NCBI GenBank assembly: GCA_028829895.1
Contig: CM054184.1
Span: 28,630,201 to 28,694,200, forward strand
Origin: Sinotaia quadrata
Taxonomy: Eukaryota; Mollusca; Gastropoda; Architaenioglossa; Viviparidae
Length of the DNA: 64,000 nt
Direction: 5' to 3'
How positions within the stretch are numbered: the first letter of the stretch is position 1; every line of letters begins with the position of its first letter. Below are positions 57,715 to 64,000 of the stretch, piece by piece. Position numbers and translations under genes: made by a program. A model generated the notes under the pieces. The model did no database searches and was not told where the DNA came from. It saw nothing but the letters and a program-made list of their open reading frames with translations.

Positions 57715-58070
57715 ATTTGATTGTTGATTTAATAAATTTATTGTCCTTCTTACACATATTGATAATCATATAGTGGAAAAACAGTGATTGGATGGGGCTC
57801 ACTAAATGATTAATAGACGGATTTGTCTTCTCCACCTACATAAATAATATATGATGGTAAATGTTTGTCTTTAATGTTGTGGAAGAGAGAAAAAGTTTAC
57901 AGCGCCCGCATATCCGCCAAGTGAGAGAGACGAGTGGTGTCTTCTGGAGAATTGTTAATAACATAAATTAAGATGCATTTCACTTGTAATTAGTTAGGAT
58001 GATTAATTAATAATAATAAAAATAACCATAAAGTAGCTGGAGTTAGCGTCACAGGGTCAATGTTCTAGAG
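57715..58070. repeat. Dispersed repeat, copy 2
   Basis: Second copy of the repeat at 50930-51300, same orientation, about 6.8 kb apart. The two direct copies flank exons 3 and 4 of the secreted-protein gene. Confidence 0.8.
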
Positions 58071-58184
58071 TTAGGTTTGCATATAGTCTATTTGTAGAGG
58101 AGTGTGTGTGTGTGTGCTACATAAGCCTTTCTGTGACAGTAGTATAAGTCGACCATTAATACAAGCCCTGTGCATGACATTTGT

Positions 58185-58285
58185 CTTGATCATTGATATA
58201 AATCATCTTTTGTTCGTATAATTTGATCATTGATATAAATCATCTTTTGTTCGTATAATTTGATCATTGATGTAAATCATTTGTC
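58185..58285. repeat. ~35-bp repeat
   Basis: Three copies of TTGATCATTGATATAAATCA plus TCTTTTGTTCGTATAA. Confidence 0.88.
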
Positions 58286-58464
58286 AGTTACACAACTTTA
58301 TTACGGAAGAGAATGACATATAATTAAATATAAGTGCCGTTGGTATCAATCTTCTGTCACACAACTTTTATTAATCTATTTTCTACACCAAGTAGAGGTG
58401 CAATTTGATCATGAATACTAACATCTATTCAAGCCTACGAAATTTTTTTTAGACCAATTCTTTG

Positions 58465-58562
58465 GTTGTTCTAAAGCGTGTTAAAGAAGTGTATTTATTT
58501 ATTATATTTGACCCTAAAGCGTGTTAAAGAAGTGTATTTATTTATTATATTTGACCCTAAAA
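58465..58562. repeat. 45-bp direct duplication
   Basis: TCTAAAGCGTGTTAAAGAAG and CCTAAAGCGTGTTAAAGAAG, each followed by TGTATTTATTTATTATATTT. Confidence 0.93.
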
Positions 58563-59390
58563 CGTGTCTGTTGACTTCGTATAATACCAGATGAATTAAA
58601 TCATAGATTGGTGTACCGTCCTCCTTTCCATTTGCAATCCCCACCCCACCCACCCGAGTCATTGACAGGTTTAGACCTGGCGAACATTTGAACAGATAAT
58701 AATTAGGATTTTGCCTTGTTGTACTTATCGCACTTTGAATGTGTTCATCAAGGATCAAACATCTTTCTATTGGGACGAAAAAGTTATTCAAGGGAGGTAA
58801 GAAACATATACTTGTTCTCATGTGCTAATACTGAGTTATGCCCTCTTACTTTCTTAATTTTAAATGGTCCAGCAGGTTTCTTTAAGGAATCAACAAACAA
58901 CAACAAAGAAAGAAAGAAAGAATGAAAAAAAAAACACAGCAAAAATGAAATAATAAAGCATTAACCGCTTGCTTATCTCTTTAAAATTCATCATTCTTAT
59001 TTTTTTAAGTGAAAAATGGCAAAATTGACTACGATGTCATCAAACTTGTTAAAATGATGGCGAATATAAAATGAAACGAGTCGTGTTGATTTATAAGTTC
59101 AGTAGTCAATTGTCAGGCCATTATATATATATATATAATCAAGTGACGCCATTTACTTACATCTACCCCGCCCGCCTTCCCTTGTAATGCTGCTGCTTTC
59201 CTTTTCCATTAGTCTTAAGAAGTGTGAGCATGAAATATTGCAATTGCAATTTTTGAGAGTGACTCTGGAACTTTGCTTTACAAAATAATATTGTGTATTG
59301 TATTGATTGCTTTTGGTGCTAGTCAGTACTCTATACAATCATGTGTGATATAAACCTCTCACAAGTAAGTCACAAGTAAGTATAGCAGTT
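58563..59390. other. No supported gene
   Basis: Frames at 58495-58821 (minus) and 58716-58925 (plus) have no recognisable motif. GAAAGAAAGAAAGAATG lies near 58905 and ATATATATATATATA near 59125. Confidence 0.4.
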
Positions 59391-59404
59391 CAAGAAACCG
59401 TAAA

Positions 59405-61300
59405 ATAAAGTCGATGCTGACTCGGCTAATAATAGTAATACAAAGCCTATGGTGACTCGGCTAATAATAGTAATACAAAGCCTATGCTGACTCGGCTAAT
59501 AATAGTAATACAAAGCCTATGTTGACTCGGCTAATAATAGTAATACAAAACCTATGGTGACTCGGCTTATAATCGTAATACAAAGCCTATGCCCTATGGT
59601 GACTCAAGCAGTAACAATAATATAAAGTAGTTGTTGTCTCGTATAGTAACCTTATTATAGAGCCGTTGTTTACTAAAGTAGTAACCATAATTATTATAAA
59701 CCCGATTTTGACTTAAGTAGTAATCATAGAGCTGTTGTTGACTCAAATAGTATCACAGTAAGGAGCCGTTTTGATTCAAGTAGTAACCATACCATAGAGC
59801 TGTTGATGACTCGTGTAGTAACCATAATATACAGCCGTTGTTACCTCGAGTAGTAACCATAATATAAAGCTGTTATTGACTCGTATAGTAACTTTAATAT
59901 AGAACCGTTGTTGACTAAAGTATAACCATTTTATAAATCCGATGCTGGCTTTAGTAGTAATCATACAGCCGTTGTTGACTCCAGTCGTAACCATAATATA
60001 GAGCAATCAATGAATGAGGTAGTAAGCATAACATAGAGCCGTTGTTGAGTAGAGTAGTAACCACAACATAAAGCTGTTATTGACTCGTATAGTAACCTTA
60101 ATTTAGAACCATTGTTGACTAAATTAGTAAACATATTATAACTCCGATGTTGACTTGAGTAGTAATTATACAGCCGTTGTTGACTCCTGTAACCATAATA
60201 TAGAGCCATTAATGACTCATGTAGTAATCATAATATAGAGTCGTTGTTGACTCAGGTAACCATAATATAGAGCCATTAATGACTCATGTAGTAATCATAA
60301 TATAGAGCCATTAATGACTCATGTAGTAATCATAATATAGAGTCGTTGTTGACTCAGGTAACCATAATATAGAGCCATTAATGACTCATGTAGTAATCAT
60401 AATATAGAGCCGTTGTTGACTCAGGTAACCATAATATAGAGCCATTAATGACTCATGTAGTAATCATAATATAGAGCCGATATTGACTTGAGTAGTAATT
60501 ATACAGCCGTTGTTGACTCCTGTAACCATAATATAGAGTCATTAATGACTCAGGTAGTAATCATAATATAGATCCGTTGTTAATTCAAGTAGTTACCATA
60601 ATATAAAGCCGTTGTTGACTCAGGTAACTATAATATAGAGCCGATGTTGACTTAAGTAGTAAACATAGAGTCATTAATGAATCAGGTAGTAAACATAATA
60701 TAGAGCCGTTAATGACTCAGGTAGTAAACATAATATAGAGCCGTTAATGAATCAAGTAATAAGCATAATATAGAGCCGTTAATGACTCAGGTAGTAAACA
60801 TAATACATAGCCATTGATGATTGAAGTAGTAGCCACAATATAATGCCTTGTTGACTCAAGTAACCATAATATTAAAGCGATGTTGACTCAAGTAACCTTA
60901 ATATGGAACCTTTGACTGAAGTAATCATAAAAGAGATGTTGCTTATTAAAGTAATCATAATATGAGCCGTTGTTGATTCTAGAAGCCATAAAATAGATCA
61001 TGCGTTCACCATGCTAACACGTCACACAGAGCCAATTGTGACTCAATTAAACATCACACAGAGCCAATTGTGGACTCAATTAAACATCACACAGAGCATT
61101 TGTTGACCCATTTATAGAGCGGATGTTGACCTAATTAACTATCATACAAAACGGTTGATGATCCAATTAACAACTTTTTAGGGAAGTTGTTGACCCAATT
61201 TACTACCATATAGAGAAGTTAATGACCTAGTTATCTAACATCTGGAACAGTTGTTGACCCAATTATTCAGAGTATAGAGCTATTGTGACCCAAGTAGCCA
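59405..61300. repeat. ~35-bp minisatellite, 1.9 kb, strongly graded
   Basis: 59405-59600: five near-identical copies of GACTCGGCTAATAATAGTAA plus TACAAAGCCTATG. From 59600 to about 60950: some forty imperfect copies of ATAATATAGAGCCGTTGTTG plus ACTCAGGTAGTAACC, with a local higher-order block near 60190-60480 (ATTAATGACTCATGTAGTAA recurring). 60950-61300: decayed tail (GTTGACCCAATTA). Confidence 0.9.
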
Positions 61301-62675
61301 GCAGGTTGTTTGACCAAATAACCCATCATCATATAATTCGTTCACTGGCTGATTCTTTTCAAAACAATTACATGAATTTTGTACATATGTACACATGAAC
61401 TATACAATACATTGCTTCAAGTGCCAAGAAGTCGAAGTGACTTATTATACAGCAGGTGTGTCAAAGTGCTGCCGGAAGTGACCTATCATACCGTCAGTGT
61501 GACAAATTGAAGGCGGAAGTGACGTGAAGTGCGAGTGCAGTGTTTCATGATAAGCGTGTCCTTTGTTCTCGTAAATTTCAGAAAGTCTGTACAGTCGATG
61601 GAACATTTGTAGAAATGATTTTTTAAAAAATATTTTCATTAATTTTAAATAATCTTTTGTACTTTCGCCTTTTTGCATAGAGAATATTGAGAAACTAATT
61701 GTTTGTTTCACTATTGCAAGTATCACGAATAACAGTGATGTAAATGGTAACTGTTTATTCTCTTTTTTTTTCAAAAGGATTTAATTAAAGGAAACTATAG
61801 CTGTTTTACAATTACTAGTTTTAAAATGTCCACTTAAAACAAATTAGAACTGTTCTAGATTTGTCAGTATTAAATCACCGCTTTAAGAAATATGTAGTAC
61901 ATTTTCCAGTTGTAAATAGAACTGTTTCAGTTTTTCCATTTTTAAATCGAGAAAGATAATCAAGATGAAATACACCAGTTCCCAAGACGTTAATTCCATT
62001 CTGATGTAGTAGTTTTTAGCTTTGTTTAATTTTTAATTTAAGAATTTTCAAAATTTAAAGATATAAATTTGTTCCGCAAATGAACAGCCTACAGTAGTCT
62101 GTCCTTGTCAAACTGACTAATTTATTCCACAGTATATATAATCTTTGATTAGGAAAAGTCTGTCTTTGTCAAATTTGTGAAACTATTGTAGAGGCTTTGA
62201 GTTGTCTGAATAACTTCATGTCTGTAAATGGTACTGAACTGTCCGAATAATTTCAAGTCCATAATTAACATCAAGTCTCATTATGCACAATATTGATGTC
62301 TGATAGAGCAGAAAAAATAAAATCAAGTCTTGTTAAAAACACAATTTTAAAAAAGAACAAAGTCTTGTTTACTAGAATAGTACGGGGAAAACATAGTCTT
62401 ATTAAAGCACAGTTACTATTGAATAGAAAGACACTTGGAAAGTAATTAACAAAGAATTATTAAACAATTAATTAATAGTAGGTTAGTACCGGAAAAATAA
62501 AGTCTCATGAAAACTATTAATGTTTAATAGATCAGTACTGAAAACGTAGTTAAGAAAATCTTATTCAACACTTCGTGTTTAACTTAACAAAACAAATTAC
62601 TGGAAAAGACACGATCTTGTTAAAGCACTTAATATTGAATAGAACAGTCCTGTGATAAAGTCGTGTGAATTGAAT
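61301..62675. other. No supported gene
   Basis: AT-rich. 61430-61530 has two related GGAAGTGAC stretches. 62290-62660 carries scattered AAAGTCTTGTTAAA-like decayed repeats. No splice-flanked coding segment was found. Confidence 0.45.
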
Positions 62676-63039
62676 GCAATATATTGAAGCCATGCTCTAT
62701 ACAGTTGTAGACATACTTTTTGTGAGGGAGCATGAAGTCAATCTCGTCTACAGTTATTTCTTTCTGCATTTCTGTCGTTGTTTATTAATATTCAGGTCTT
62801 GCCTAAAAACTCGCTTGTTATTTCGACATAGTGAATGGAGGCAAATGTTGCCTGTTTTCCAGATAATAATATTCTTGCTGCACATTTATTCTGAAGTCAA
62901 CTGCACTCAAAGTTCCCATCGTCCTGAAAGAATCTCATTATCTCTCAGATGGAACCAATCAGCCGAGCTTCCTTACTTCAACACCAGCAGGTGCTTTAAA
63001 CGTTCATTGTCAAGACAAGCTACACCCGTTGGGTCATGA
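62674..63039 (+). other. Open frame of 121 codons, uncertain
   Basis: The longest plus frame in the right end. The second half (RHSEWRQMLPVFQ, then HIYSEVNCTQSSHRPERISL) has mixed composition, and an AG after TTAATATTC near 62795 could be an acceptor. There is no family match, no clear donor and no link in phase to exon 4, so it is not called as coding. Confidence 0.2.
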
Positions 63040-63234
63040 CCTCCGCAGGCTTTATGGACCAGTATGGCGTGAGCAGCCCAGTCAGTCGTTAGCTGACTAA
63101 AATGCGCATTCCAGACCCGACCGTTCGCTTCCTTTTAACACGCCATTCATTGCTAAAGTTCTCTCCCATTTTCACTGGAAAAAGTCTACTGAGTCGTAAT
63201 TCATTTTCACTTCGTCTGCGAAATTATCTACGCG

Positions 63235-63365
63235 GGTACAGAGTCACGTGACGTCATAATCGAGGCAAAAGTATTTTCCACCTAGCGGCAAGCGGCCATG
63301 TTTATTGCATTCGGAGAGGTCGGGTTTATCGTTTCCGAACAGGTTCCCGTGAAGTGAGTGATTGT
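63235..63365 (+). promoter_or_regulatory. CRE/E-box promoter-like patch
   Basis: CACGTGACGTCATAA near 63245 overlaps an E-box (CACGTG) and a CRE (TGACGTCA). About 40 bases on, GCGGCCATGTTTATTGCATT resembles the leader of exon 1 of the secreted-protein gene (17 of 19 bases). AAGTGAGTG near 63353 could be a 5' splice site. The surroundings are CpG-richer than the neighbourhood. Possibly the start of a related gene or an alternative first exon of a gene to the right. Confidence 0.4.
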
Positions 63366-63414
63366 TGATGAATTATAGTCCATCAAACTGATAAGGAACC
63401 AGACGACCAGATTA

Positions 63415-63660
63415 AGAGCGCCTGGGGAGAAAAGGGAGTGGGGGAATGAAATGAGAGGATAATATTTGAAAAGGAAGGGAAGAGAGGAATGAAAGAAGGG
63501 AGAAAGACAGAAAGGGAGAGAGATAAGAGAAAAGAGGAGAGGAGAATACTATATACGAGAGATAATAGGAGAAAGAAAAGAGAAGAGAGGAGAATACGAT
63601 GTGACAGGAGAGAGAAGGAGAAAGAGGAGAGACATTGAGAAAGAGAGACTCGAAATAAGT
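63415..63660. repeat. Purine (GA/GGA/GAAA)-rich tract
   Basis: Nearly all-purine on the plus strand, without a fixed period: AAAGGGAGTGGGGG, then GAGAGAAGGAGAAAG-like text. Confidence 0.85.
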
Positions 63661-63889
63661 GTATACATTTTTCTAGGAGAATTTTACTGTATGTATATGC
63701 ACGTTTGTGAATATGTGTCTATATGTAAGTAGACCTGTGCGTGCGTGTGTAAATATGTGTGTGCGTAAGTAGGTGCTTAAGATATGCACATATATGTTAA
63801 GAGAAGAAAGTTTGTTATTTGTAAAACCATTTGTAATGGACAAACAAACCTTAAGATGAATATACCTAACAGATTATACGAAAATAGAC

Positions 63890-64000
63890 ATTTCATTAGC
63901 CACAGAGATATACAGTCCACTCTGTAGCGGGAGAGACATTTAAACCATGTAGCCAGAGAGATATACAGTTCACTCTGTAGCGGGGAGAGACATATAAACC
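63890..64000. repeat. ~57-bp tandem repeat, cut by the window edge
   Basis: Two copies of AGCCACAGAGATATACAGTC, then CACTCTGTAGCGGGAGAGAC, then ATTTAAACC, starting near 63898 and 63951. Confidence 0.85.

Noticed and set aside
62674..63039. 121-codon plus frame as a later exon of the secreted-protein gene
   Set aside because: No phase-1 acceptor compatible with exon 4 was convincing and the sequence does not continue the beta-rich pattern.

Overview
The window looks like animal nuclear DNA, most probably from a mollusc or another lophotrochozoan. It is AT-rich and has GT-AG introns, phase-consistent exons and a very high density of minisatellites. It also holds decayed hAT, THAP-type and Ty3/gypsy elements. 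The taxon is an inference; nothing here fixes the species. There are no bacterial-type operons, rRNA or CRISPR arrays, and I saw no convincing tRNA.

Left block (1-10 kb, minus strand). Four exons (8134-8202, 7295-7495, 2898-4022, 2127-2375) join in one reading frame through phase-1 introns. They encode divergent RRM-type modules of the kind found at the N-terminus of PARP10/PARP14-like mono-ADP-ribosyltransferases, with a long Ser-rich linker. The 3' end of the gene, with any macrodomain, WWE or ART domain, lies off the left edge. The initiating exon was not identified.

Middle-left block (10-23 kb). No certain gene. It contains minisatellites, a diverged direct duplication (about 13.86-15.16 and 15.52-17.42 kb) whose copies each carry a TATA-like box and a downstream AATAAA, an E-box-rich stretch at 19.5-19.8 kb, and a minus-strand CUB-like fragment near 20 kb.

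Main block (23.3-55.5 kb, plus strand). One gene of unrecognised family is assembled from four exons: 23411-23444 (signal peptide), 46901-47100, 52508-52727 and 55312-55542. Splice phases match at every junction, giving 228 codons before the gene continues beyond the last exon seen. The product should be secreted. Intron 1 is about 23.5 kb and holds a possible minus-strand exon (26.7 kb), a minus-strand Ser/Thr-rich broken gene (30.8-32.0 kb), a THAP relic (37.3 kb), a hAT relic with one terminal inverted repeat (41.4-42.2 kb) and many minisatellites. Intron 2 holds a second diverged copy of the 30.8-kb broken gene (47.5-49.1 kb) and a Ty3/gypsy RNase H fragment (50.2 kb).

Right block (55.5-64 kb). 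Minisatellites dominate (55.8-57.1 and 59.4-61.3 kb). There is a second copy of a dispersed repeat (57.7-58.1 kb) and a CRE/E-box promoter-like patch near 63.25 kb that resembles the leader of exon 1 of the secreted-protein gene.

The most unusual property is that at least two minisatellites run across splice junctions. The 41-bp array at 1.88-2.15 kb repeats the end of a coding exon together with its 5' splice site. The roughly 40-bp array at 54.88-55.32 kb repeats the 3' splice site and first exon bases of exon 4 of the secreted-protein gene. Both suggest that intron arrays here can be seeded from exon edges, leaving tandem alternative splice sites.
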